The notes under the pieces are model-generated. The model did no database searches. It saw only the letters and a program-made list of their open reading frames with translations, and was not told where the DNA came from. This document shows, piece by piece, positions 15,922 to 24,065 of a DNA stretch of 32,437 nucleotides. Position numbers and translations under genes: made by a program. This stretch comes from Thermoplasmata archaeon (GTDB lineage Archaea > Thermoplasmatota > Thermoplasmata > Sysuiplasmatales > Sysuiplasmataceae): assembly GCA_021817225.1 (NCBI GenBank), contig JAKAVR010000020.1:1-32437 (forward strand). Reading direction: 5' to 3'. The stretch's first letter is position 1, and the number at the start of each line of letters is the position of its first letter.

Positions 15922-18900
15922 TGTTCCTGTTGTCAGCCTGTTTCCTGTATGCGTAACCGCAGGATTGCGTCCATGCACACCCGGAGCAGTTCTCCGGCGA
16001 AGGAATTGCGCCATTGCTCCCTTCGGCAATCCCGTCGAGAGTCGCCTCGGCCTTCTTTCCGAACGATTCGAGTTCGCCGGGACTGATGACAAACTCCCTC
16101 GTCTCTGCAGGATTGTCGAGTGCGAATGTCACAAGCCTGAATACGGGAGGCGAGTGGAGATGCTTCAGCGCCAGGGCATAGAGCATCAGCTGATTGCGAT
16201 ACTCCGGTCCCTTTGCCCTGATGTCTCCCGTCTTGTAGTCCACGACAAGAAACTCTTCCGGTGCCTGGACAAACAGGTCGATTTTTCCCGAGAGTCTGTG
16301 CCTGCCCACCGCCAGTCCGAAATTTGTCTCCCTCCTGAGCTTCCCGCTGCGGGAAGCGTCTCTTGCAGCGCGGCCGTAGTCAGAATTGACGAACCTGCCT
16401 GCTGTCTGCACCGCGTCCGCGACCCCGGCGTGCAGAGCGTCGGCGTTCAATGGCATGCTGTCCCTGCTGTAATCGTATGCCTCGAGCAGAGTATGCACGG
16501 CCGTTCCTCTTTCGGCGGCTGCATTCTCCTCATCGCCTGTGGTATGGAAGGCGCCCTCCGACATGGTTCTCCTGTAAGGGCAAACGAGATACTCCGCGAC
16601 AGCAGTGGCTCTTGCAGTCAGGGCGTGCTTTGCCTGAGGTTCCCTGTATAAGCTAAAGGAAAGCGGCCATTGCGCTTTCTTCTTTCCAGGAGCCACCGGC
16701 CCCACAGTGGCGCCCTTCCGTATGTATACGATCCTGCAGCCGCTCTGCAGTTCCACGACTTCCCTTCCTGCAAATGCGGGCACCACTTCGCCGAGGAGTC
16801 CGTTCCAGCTTCTGCTCTCCCTGTTTCCCATATCGAAAAGTGAGGCACAGAGTATCTCCTTTGCCCTTGTCAGGGACACATAGAAAATCCTCCTCTCCTC
16901 GTGTTCCTTCTGGCTTCTCCTTCTGCCAGAGGCGGCCCTGTTTATTCTTTCAATTCCCTCACCGATGCCTGGGGCCGATCGCCGGGGCACGCCTGGTATT
17001 ATTCCTGCCTCGTCATGGTAGAACGTCTCTGCTCTCTCCGGCTGTGCCGTCCTGGAGCTGTCTGCTACAAATACGACAGGGAACTCGAGGCCCTTGCTTG
17101 CATGAACAGTCATTATTCTGAGTGCGTCGCTCTTCTCGTCGTTCATCGGGTACTCCGCTTCACCCCTGCCGTCCTCAGACCTTGCCTCCAGCCTTCTGGC
17201 AGCCTCCCTTATCCCGATAGGGCCATCGCTTTCCATCCCCCTTACAATATCGACGAGCTTCAGTATGTTGGCGTAAGCCTGCTTTCCCTCCCCCGAGGCA
17301 AGGTAGACAAGGTCGAGCCTTGTCCTTTCAATGATATCCCTTAGCACGATATGGGCGAAATTGTTCCTGTTGTGTGAGTATTCTTCGTCAATGGTCTGGA
17401 AAAGCTGCAGCTTCTTCCTGTCATCTCCGGTGGCGGTGCCTAATGTTTTCGTCATTTCATACCTGTTGGCCGAGAGTGACAGGAGAATGTCATCGCTGCA
17501 GCCGTAGATGGGAGACCTGAGTGTCGCAAACGTGTAGTAACTGTCTTCGGGCCTGGCGAGATGGTAAATGTAATTGAGCAGATCCATCACCTCCTTCTTT
17601 TCGAAGAAGGAATCACTCTGGACGTGTATGTACGGTATTCCCTGCTCCCTCAGTACACTCTCATAAGTCCAGATCGGTGCCCTTGACCTGAAAAGCACCG
17701 CAATGTCCCTCAGGCATATCTTCCTGTATGCTCCGGCCTCGTCGTCGAACACCTCTGTTCCTGTGTCAATCAGCCTCCTTACCTCGCTGCAAATGAGTTC
17801 GGCTTCATTCTCCCTTCTCTGTCCGGCGCCCTCTCCCCCGGGAAGGAGGATCCTGACAGAGGGCTCTGCCCCTTCCCTGAGTTCTCTGTTTGCGCACCTC
17901 ATCGGCGCGTACTCCACATTCCCTTTTCCAAAAACGTCGGGGAAAATAAGGTTGAAGAAGGAAACTAGTCCTGGAGCGCTCCTGAAATTGTCATTCATTC
18001 CGAGCACATGCCCCTCGTTGAGCCTCAGGATATCCTGCTCGACCTCTTCCATTATGGACGGATCGGCATTTCTCCACTCATATATTGACTGCTTCGGGTC
18101 TCCCACAAATGCGCGTTTTCCATCCCGTGAGATCATTGATATTATGCTGTACTGCAGCCTGTCGGTGTCCTGGAACTCATCCACCATTATGTAATCGAAT
18201 TTCTCCCTGTAGTGGTTACAGATATCCGGGTTTTCCCTCAGCAACTGGTATGTGTAGTAGAGGACATCATCGAACGTGAGCAGCCCCTTTTCCTTCTTTC
18301 TCCTCTCCAGATCATCCCAGAAATGCAAGAGGTACCTCCCAAGGACACCAGCCGTGCGTTTCATGAATTCTATCAGGTCGCCCGAATTCGAAAGCCGTCC
18401 GTCGCCGGCAGAAGCAGCCGCCGTGGAGAATGCAGTGAGCGACTCAACCCCTCTGGAAAGCAGTTGCTCCAGGTCTTTACGCATGACACCCCGCAGCCTG
18501 AGGGATGAGTATATCCTGAGAAGCGACGACGCAAGGCAATTCTGCCCGAAGTTGGCATAACCGTAATTAGAAATGAACTCGCGCAGTTCCCCGTCTGACT
18601 GCAGGTGCGCAGAGACAATTCCTTCAATAGACTCCATCGACTCGGTCAGCATGCTGTTCTCGTCTGCAATCTCGTATGACGGATTGATTGAAAGCTCAAG
18701 AAGGTGCGAAGCAAGTATGGTGTTGCAGAACGAATGTATTGTCGATACACTGTCTGTGAGCAGCGCCCTGACGTCATTTCCAGACCTTCTGAACAGTGAT
18801 TTTCTGAGATTGTAGGCGGCCTCGTTTGTGAATGTAATTGCAAGTATCCTGTCAAAGGGGTTAGCTGTGCTCTTCATGGAGTTGAGCAGCAGCACATACG

Positions 18901-19027
18901 CCTCCACAAGCGTCCGTGTCTTTCCGCTGCCCGCACCCGCCCTTGCGACCACATCCCCGCTCCCAAGGATTGCTTTCACCACCTCAGACTGCTCTTCGGT
19001 CAGGGTGAGTCCCGCATCGGGTCTCAT
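15905..19027 (-). CDS. addA-like: AddA-like UvrD/Rep helicase with C-terminal PD-(D/E)XK nuclease
   Basis: This superfamily 1A helicase-nuclease has about 1040 aa. Visible motifs in order: Q motif LTEEQSEVV, Walker A ARAGAGSGKT (ends T37), Ia ITFTNEAAYNLR, II VDEFQDTDRLQY, III FVGDPKQSIYEWRNADP, V IMTVHASKGLEFPVVFVAD and VI FYVSLTRAKEIL. The C-terminus is a RecB-type nuclease: RGTAVHTLLEAY, LSGKIDLFV, LVVDYKTGD and NQLMLYALAL. A final CSGCAWTQSC plus an upstream Cys in YLVCPYRR suggest a 4Fe-4S iron staple, unusual for AddA. The start at 19027 is chosen because its ATG overlaps the AddB stop as ATGA; the track start at 19078 lies inside addB. Role: unwinding and resecting double-strand DNA ends, with the AddB-like partner. 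Confidence 0.88.
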   Translation of the reverse strand: MRPDAGLTLTEEQSEVVKAILGSGDVVARAGAGSGKTRTLVEAYVLLLNSMKSTANPFDRILAITFTNEAAYNLRKSLFRRSGNDVRALLTDSVSTIHSFCNTILASHLLELSINPSYEIADENSMLTESMESIEGIVSAHLQSDGELREFISNYGYANFGQNCLASSLLRIYSSLRLRGVMRKDLEQLLSRGVESLTAFSTAAASAGDGRLSNSGDLIEFMKRTAGVLGRYLLHFWDDLERRKKEKGLLTFDDVLYYTYQLLRENPDICNHYREKFDYIMVDEFQDTDRLQYSIISMISRDGKRAFVGDPKQSIYEWRNADPSIMEEVEQDILRLNEGHVLGMNDNFRSAPGLVSFFNLIFPDVFGKGNVEYAPMRCANRELREGAEPSVRILLPGGEGAGQRRENEAELICSEVRRLIDTGTEVFDDEAGAYRKICLRDIAVLFRSRAPIWTYESVLREQGIPYIHVQSDSFFEKKEVMDLLNYIYHLARPEDSYYTFATLRSPIYGCSDDILLSLSANRYEMTKTLGTATGDDRKKLQLFQTIDEEYSHNRNNFAHIVLRDIIERTRLDLVYLASGEGKQAYANILKLVDIVRGMESDGPIGIREAARRLEARSEDGRGEAEYPMNDEKSDALRIMTVHASKGLEFPVVFVADSSRTAQPERAETFYHDEAGIIPGVPRRSAPGIGEGIERINRAASGRRRSQKEHEERRIFYVSLTRAKEILCASLFDMGNRESRSWNGLLGEVVPAFAGREVVELQSGCRIVYIRKGATVGPVAPGKKKAQWPLSFSLYREPQAKHALTARATAVAEYLVCPYRRTMSEGAFHTTGDEENAAAERGTAVHTLLEAYDYSRDSMPLNADALHAGVADAVQTAGRFVNSDYGRAARDASRSGKLRRETNFGLAVGRHRLSGKIDLFVQAPEEFLVVDYKTGDIRAKGPEYRNQLMLYALALKHLHSPPVFRLVTFALDNPAETREFVISPGELESFGKKAEATLDGIAEGSNGAIPSPENCSGCAWTQSCGYAYRKQADNRNNGYHN

Positions 19028-22005
19028 TTCAGCTGCCCTCCGTACCTGCATACAGTGAAATACCCGCAGTGCGCGCATTCGCCCTCCATGGGTGTAACGG
19101 GGAAGTTCCCTGCACTGATGTTGTCTGCAACAGCTGTGATTTCGCTCCTGTAGCGTGACAGCTCAGCTGCAAACTGCTCCTCGCCAAGTATGGAGAAGTA
19201 CGCCCTCCTCCTTTCCTGGATGGGAAACAGCCTGCCCATGGAATCCCTTTTCACGATTCCCGCCTTGTCCGGAGTACCCTCTGACTTCAGCAGCATGTAG
19301 TAGAATGCACCTGCGAGTCTTGCCCCTTCTACTTCATCCAGATATACAGCGTAAAGCGGTATTCCGAAATCAATAAGCTTGTTGCCCGCCCTGAAATATC
19401 TCTTTGTAAGCCCGTCCGGCCTTCCCGACTTGTAGTCGTATACAATCATCTCGCCAGACTTGCTGTCCACCGTCTCCACTCTGTCAATCACTCCCCTGAA
19501 CCTGTGCTGTCCGAGGGAGAACGCCTTCTGACCGTTGTATCCAAACCTCTTCTCCAGCCCCTTTATCTCACCACCCATCCTTGATTCGGCATCCACCTCC
19601 CCATCGACAAAAGCCGAAAGAGATGCCTTCACCTCCTCCACATGCACAGTGAAAAGCAGGTTCCTGTTATCACGCCTGCCATAGAGTTCGTCAAAGTATC
19701 TGTCTGCAAAATCTTCTATTGCCTTCCTCGCCTTCTCCTTCCCCCCCGTTCTGATGAAGTCGAGCCCGTGTTTCTCATAGAACCGGTGCAGTATTTCGTG
19801 CATCTGCGACCCCCTGTCCATGGGGTTCAGGGGCGGAAGCGTCTGATTTGCGTTTACGATTCTGGTTGCAACATATCTGAAGGGACACTTTGAGTATTCG
19901 CTGAGGTCAGTCGCCGAGAGAATCCTGTCCTTGACCAGCTCCCTGATTTTCTCCTGTTTGAATCCCCATTCCAGCGGATCTGTGTCTGCAATACGCTTCC
20001 TCTCAAGTATGCCACCGATATCGGTTATGAATTCAGCCGGTGCATTCTTCAGTACTTCGGACTCGTCAGCTCCCGACGAGGAAAGCGCGGCTCGAATCCT
20101 TTCAGTTTCACGTGCATTCCAGACCACACCTTCCTCCGGGTAGAATGATGAGAATTCCAGGCTTTTACTCTCTATACTTTCAATCAGATCCTCCCTGCCC
20201 ACGTTTTTTTCCATCAACTGAAGTACAAATGTGGAAGGAAGGATCCGCCTTCCCTGCTCATCACTGTATACATAGGAGAAAGTTACAATATCGGACGAGG
20301 CAACAACACTTTCGAATGCATGACCCTCAATCGAGTTCCTGGCTTCCGTTGAGGAACGGAGGGAAACGCCGTTTCTGGAGATTGCATCGATGGCAGACTG
20401 CCTCAGGAAGACGCCATCCCTGACCCTGTCTGGAAAGACATCCTCGTTCATGCCAATCATGAACACATGTCTGAATTTCCTGAAATAGAGGAGGCCCGCA
20501 TCTGTGAAGAGAATGCTGTCACTCCCTGCCTGAACGGTCTTGAAATAGCTGTTGTCCACGTAGCTTTCAAGCATCTCGCTGAACTGTGCAAGAGTGATTT
20601 TGCCGTCAGTAAACGCCATCTCCCCCGCTTTGGAGAGCGAACTGAGTTCGCGGAGACCGTCTGTCAGCGCCGAGCTGCCGGTATATTCCTCACCTGTCAG
20701 AAGAGCCGTGGAGGCTGCACGCAGTATCTCCTTCGCAAACACGACCCAACAGTCTATTGCCATGCGCCCCGATGCTTTCTTCCTGAGCGCCTGAAACCAC
20801 CCGGAAAAGGGAACGCCACCCACCGGTCCGATCGGGTCGAATGCCTCAAGGTTTCCGCCGTTTGGAAGATTCTCGGGTAGATGCGCTGCAGATTCCTCAA
20901 CTTCCCCGAGCCTGTCTCCGGAAGAAGCGAAAAAGTCGTGTTCAAGCAGTCGCATCACCTTGCTCTTCGTGACAGGACCATTGAGAAGATCCAGAACACA
21001 TGCCAGAAAGGAGTAGTGCCTGATGCTGCCGAGCTTCTTCCTTCCCTCCCCGTCAACACGCAACCCGTACTCGCCGAATATGGCAATGGCCTCCTCCCTG
21101 TACTCCTCCGCAGATCTCGCCACCACCGCAAAGTCTGACTGGCCGAGACCACGGCCCGACAGCTCAGCAACTATTCTTCTGGCCACCTCCCTCAACTCCC
21201 TTCTCATGTCGGGAGCACCGAAGATATCTCTGATCGCGGCACCGTGGCCGGCTGCTCGCCCCTCTGCTCCGCTGGTGACTCCCGGGATTGCGCGCATGAG
21301 ATCCTGGACGGAGCGCCAGCCTATGTCCGTATTTCTGAAAAATATGGCCACCTCGGCCACCGATGCGAGGTTCTTCAAGAGCTTTATGAGCACGCTGTCT
21401 GCAAATACAAGTCCTGCCACCACAATTCGCCTTACTCCCGTATGGAGCAAGCACTCCGCATTTTTTGATGCGTCGTGAACGAGGAGGTACCTGTCGTAAA
21501 ATCCGTTCTCTGCAAGCTGGTTCATCCTCCCCCGGTACGCGCGGCTGAACTCCGAAAGGATCGATGTTCTGGCATTCTCCATACTGCTTCCATCGGAACC
21601 TTTTCTCAGCAATTCTTCGGCCGATCCCTCCGAACTGATGATGTTTGGCCATAGGGGCCTGAATTCCTTGAGGAGCGCATCCGCGAAGCCGCCAATGCTC
21701 TTGCTTCCTTCGCGGAAATCGAGTTCATCAACAATTTCCCTGGCGATGAGCTGAATAAGCTGGTCGGGAAGTACTACGGGCTTGACCCCTCTTGCCTCCA
21801 GCACAATCCTTGAGGAAAGCTCATCGAAGGTCATGAAAAGGGATGAATCAACAAACCCGTCCCTCTCCAGCAGGTAATCAGTCATTTCCCTGACGGCAAA
21901 CGAATCGGGAAGGACACACAGGGTTTCACCCCTGCTGCTGCCTGAATATTCATCGACCATTGACTGCAGCGGATCACCGAATGAAAAATGGACACCAGCA
22001 CCCAT
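19024..22005 (-). CDS. addB-like: AddB-like protein with iron-staple nuclease, no visible P-loop
   Basis: This 993-aa protein has the AddB/RecC-like architecture. The N-terminal region (LCVLPDSFAVREMTDYLLER) replaces the usual GRSGSGKT; I see no Walker A anywhere, so helicase activity is probably absent. The middle has HVFMIGMNEDVFPDRVRDGVFL and SSDIVTFSYVYSDEQGRRILPSTFVLQLM, hallmarks of AddB. The C-terminal nuclease shows LSATDLSEYSKCPFRYVA, RGSQMHEILHRFYEKHG, FRGVIDRVE and MIVYDYKSGRP, then GECAHCGYFTVC (Cys977/980/986), completing the four-Cys staple with the earlier Cys. It heads the minus-strand operon and is coupled to addA by ATGA. ACTTAAAAGC near 22076 is the promoter candidate. Confidence 0.82.
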   Translation of the reverse strand: MGAGVHFSFGDPLQSMVDEYSGSSRGETLCVLPDSFAVREMTDYLLERDGFVDSSLFMTFDELSSRIVLEARGVKPVVLPDQLIQLIAREIVDELDFREGSKSIGGFADALLKEFRPLWPNIISSEGSAEELLRKGSDGSSMENARTSILSEFSRAYRGRMNQLAENGFYDRYLLVHDASKNAECLLHTGVRRIVVAGLVFADSVLIKLLKNLASVAEVAIFFRNTDIGWRSVQDLMRAIPGVTSGAEGRAAGHGAAIRDIFGAPDMRRELREVARRIVAELSGRGLGQSDFAVVARSAEEYREEAIAIFGEYGLRVDGEGRKKLGSIRHYSFLACVLDLLNGPVTKSKVMRLLEHDFFASSGDRLGEVEESAAHLPENLPNGGNLEAFDPIGPVGGVPFSGWFQALRKKASGRMAIDCWVVFAKEILRAASTALLTGEEYTGSSALTDGLRELSSLSKAGEMAFTDGKITLAQFSEMLESYVDNSYFKTVQAGSDSILFTDAGLLYFRKFRHVFMIGMNEDVFPDRVRDGVFLRQSAIDAISRNGVSLRSSTEARNSIEGHAFESVVASSDIVTFSYVYSDEQGRRILPSTFVLQLMEKNVGREDLIESIESKSLEFSSFYPEEGVVWNARETERIRAALSSSGADESEVLKNAPAEFITDIGGILERKRIADTDPLEWGFKQEKIRELVKDRILSATDLSEYSKCPFRYVATRIVNANQTLPPLNPMDRGSQMHEILHRFYEKHGLDFIRTGGKEKARKAIEDFADRYFDELYGRRDNRNLLFTVHVEEVKASLSAFVDGEVDAESRMGGEIKGLEKRFGYNGQKAFSLGQHRFRGVIDRVETVDSKSGEMIVYDYKSGRPDGLTKRYFRAGNKLIDFGIPLYAVYLDEVEGARLAGAFYYMLLKSEGTPDKAGIVKRDSMGRLFPIQERRRAYFSILGEEQFAAELSRYRSEITAVADNISAGNFPVTPMEGECAHCGYFTVCRYGGQLK

Positions 22006-22166
22006 CTTCTAACACCCGTATTCAGGGACATTGCTCGTCATGGCCAGTTCAGTTCACTAAACATCCGGGACTCAGCTTTTAAGTTTATTGTGGGTGTGCT
22101 GTATGCACACTGCCCAGGCCGCACTCCCTGTCAGTGCAGGATCCGCAAGTGTCGCGGTCCTGTTGT

Positions 22167-23129
22167 TCAGACCTCTTTTCCCCTGCCTTCCTTCAATGCT
22201 TTTTCGTAGACATATCTTGCAGTGATGAGATCCTCCAGTCCGATACCAAGCGACTTGAAAATCGTCCTGTCTGTGGTGGAATGGGGATTGTGATTAAGCT
22301 TGCCTGCCAGGACCTGCCAGCACTCGTTTACATGCTCCTCCTCGAGATTACCGGACTGAAGCGCTCGTACAAGGTCTCCTGACTCGATAATCGCCTGTTC
22401 CCTGGAATCAACAACAACCGTCTTTGCAGAGCAGAATGTAGGCGTCTCAAGTTCGGCGGACTCTATCCTGTTTGCGCCAATTGCATTGATGTGGCAGTCA
22501 TCCGGCACGGAACTGTCTGATATCACGGGGTCCCTGGATGTTGTAGCTGTCACAAGTATGTCCATATGCCCGAAATCACCCGATGACTTCACACCTTCGG
22601 CATTCAGGCCGTACTTCTTCGAAATCATTTGCGAAAAAGACGCTGCCTTTTCAGCCGACCGGCCGCTGACGACGACACGGTCAATGTCACGCACGGCTGT
22701 CACCGCCTCTATCTGAGTCTCCGCCTGGTAACCCGTGCCTACACAAGCCAGAACCTCGGCGTCCTTCCTCGACAGCAGGTCTGTCATCACTCCTGAGGCC
22801 GCACCTGTCCTTAGCTGGCCCATCCTGCTTGCCTCTACAATGCATACTGGCTTCGTGTCTTCCACTGAAAAGAGAATCACAAGAAAACTGGCATCAATCC
22901 TGTTGCCGTAATATGCCTTAAGACCCGAAAAGCCTATGCTGTCAACAGCAACTGGAAGTATGTTTAACGATCCCTTGGCCGTCCTTACCCTGCCTCTTGG
23001 CAACGCATCCACCTTCCCTTCTGCCTGCAGCTCGAAACCGATCCTCACCTGCTCGATTGTCTCCTTCATTGTGAGCAGTTCATCCACGTCCTGTTCACTT
23101 ATGTACAGTGTCATGGGGAAGTCACTCAC
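22167..23129 (-). CDS. Ornithine cyclodeaminase/mu-crystallin/alanine dehydrogenase family protein
   Basis: This 320-aa NAD(P)-binding protein is of the OCD/mu-crystallin family. Visible features are the N-terminal LYISEQDVDELLTMKETIEQVRIGFELQAEGKV, the substrate-contact Arg in LPRGRV, the catalytic-region GLKAYYGN (family Lys), EASRMGQLRTGAASGVMTDLLSRKDAEVLACVGTGYQAETQIEAV (Rossmann GxGxQA) and VVVSGRSAEKAASF. Members include ornithine cyclodeaminase, archaeal alanine dehydrogenase, ketimine reductase and lysine cyclodeaminase; sequence alone does not decide. The GTG at 23129 overlaps the upstream stop (GTGA); ATG 23114 is the alternative. Coupling to a Cys-less peroxiredoxin-like protein suggests a linked role. 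Confidence 0.87.
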   Translation of the reverse strand: MSDFPMTLYISEQDVDELLTMKETIEQVRIGFELQAEGKVDALPRGRVRTAKGSLNILPVAVDSIGFSGLKAYYGNRIDASFLVILFSVEDTKPVCIVEASRMGQLRTGAASGVMTDLLSRKDAEVLACVGTGYQAETQIEAVTAVRDIDRVVVSGRSAEKAASFSQMISKKYGLNAEGVKSSGDFGHMDILVTATTSRDPVISDSSVPDDCHINAIGANRIESAELETPTFCSAKTVVVDSREQAIIESGDLVRALQSGNLEEEHVNECWQVLAGKLNHNPHSTTDRTIFKSLGIGLEDLITARYVYEKALKEGRGKEV

Positions 23130-23641
23130 TTTTTGTTGTGCATTGTACCGGACGTCTGGCCAGCTGTCTTAAGCGCGGACCTTCCCATCTGGTCCCTCAG
23201 GGCATAAAGAGCCTGCCTGCTGAACTTGTTGGAATCGACGCTTCTGAACGGTCTCGTCACGACTCCTTCCCTGTCTATTACGAAGGCAAATTTCCTCGGT
23301 TTCTTCACAATCAGGCCCTCGACTGCGCCATACTTCCTGAAGAGGGCACCGGTTGGTTCCGGGAAAACTGGGTAATTGAGTTGGTGTTCGTCATGGAACT
23401 TCTGGACGGAAGCAGCGTCGGCGTGTATTGCCACAATCACCGAAGCTTTCAGCGCAAGAAACTCGTTGAAATCGTCCCTGAAATTGTCCACTATCTCGCC
23501 TGTATCTTGATGGTTTATGTCTGGGAGGAATACAAGCACCACCGGTCCCGACTGTATGACTGTATTGAGGTTGGCAATAGTCCCATCCCCCGAGGTCAGG
23601 CTGAAGTCTGGCGCTTTTGTCCCTTTTTCAGGTGCCTTCAT
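23126..23641 (-). CDS. Peroxiredoxin-fold (AhpC/TSA-like) protein without cysteine
   Basis: This 171-aa thioredoxin-fold protein has family landmarks KGTKAPDFSLTSGDGTIANL, VVLVFLPDINHQDTGEIVDNFRDDF and ASVIVAIHADAASVQKFHDEHQLNYPVFPEPTGALFRKYGAV, followed by FAFVIDREGVV. In BCP/AhpC enzymes the third segment reads P-x-x-x-T-x-x-C-T with the peroxidatic Cys; here it is HQDT, and no Cys occurs in the whole protein. Classical peroxidase activity is therefore excluded; a chaperone, binding or redox-sensor role is possible. The start is ATG 23641 because AGGAGTGA precedes it at proper spacing; the track start 23674 is upstream of this site. Translationally coupled to the OCD-family gene. Confidence 0.82.
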   Translation of the reverse strand: MKAPEKGTKAPDFSLTSGDGTIANLNTVIQSGPVVLVFLPDINHQDTGEIVDNFRDDFNEFLALKASVIVAIHADAASVQKFHDEHQLNYPVFPEPTGALFRKYGAVEGLIVKKPRKFAFVIDREGVVTRPFRSVDSNKFSRQALYALRDQMGRSALKTAGQTSGTMHNKK

Positions 23642-23674
23642 CGTTTCACTCCTTTCGTCTCGGTTCGAAATCAA

Positions 23675-24020
23675 TGCTCCAGCTTAAACTTGTCGTCCCC
23701 CCCTCATCCGCAGCCTCTCTCCCCCTGGTGGCGGGAGAGGCTGTCAAAATGTGGTGACTTATCCGATGAGAGCAGCCAAGGCGCCTGGACTGACTTGTCA
23801 ACTCGGCGAACCACCTGTTTCGACGCCGGTGCACTGGCAGCTGCCTATGGTGGTAAACTTTATCAGGGTACACCTCCACAAGGCGCGGTGTTTTCTTTTT
23901 TGTCGCCTGATCGAGAAAAGTCTGATACATGCTCAATTGTGTTGAGGTTAATAAGCTCCCGAACGATCCGGAGCCAATTGTGCCATTTGTTCTGCCAATC
24001 ATGTAGCATCAAAAACTACA
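23675..24020. other. Gene-free stretch with REP-like hairpin
   Basis: The region between the peroxiredoxin-like gene and tes has no credible ORF; the 118-aa minus-strand ORF (23646-24002) has the Arg/Ser/His-rich composition of a shadow frame. It contains the hairpin described separately. Older mobile-element debris is possible, but I see no terminal repeats. Confidence 0.4.
23709..23746. repeat. REP-like imperfect inverted repeat
   Basis: CAGCCTCTCTCCCC and GGCGGGAGAGGCTG form a GC-rich stem with one bulged base and a short CTGGT loop. Translated, the surrounding bases read PHPQPLSPWWRE, the sort of string produced by dispersed REP/MITE-type intergenic repeats in many genomes. Confidence 0.45.
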
Positions 24021-24025
24021 AAATG

Positions 24026-24032
24026 TTTAAAT
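24026..24032 (+). promoter_or_regulatory. TATA box of the tetraether synthase gene
   Basis: TTTAAAT preceded by A-rich sequence (AAAAACTACAAAATG) lies about 37 nt before ATG 24066, giving a predicted leader of about 10-12 nt. Confidence 0.55.
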
Positions 24033-24065
24033 CAAACGCACCAATTCGAAGCTTAGGGCTGAATA

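Noticed and set aside
23646-24002. 118-aa minus-strand ORF upstream of the peroxiredoxin-like gene
   Set aside because: No transposase or other family motifs; basic, low-quality composition; overlaps the REP-like repeat and the true start region of the peroxiredoxin-like gene.
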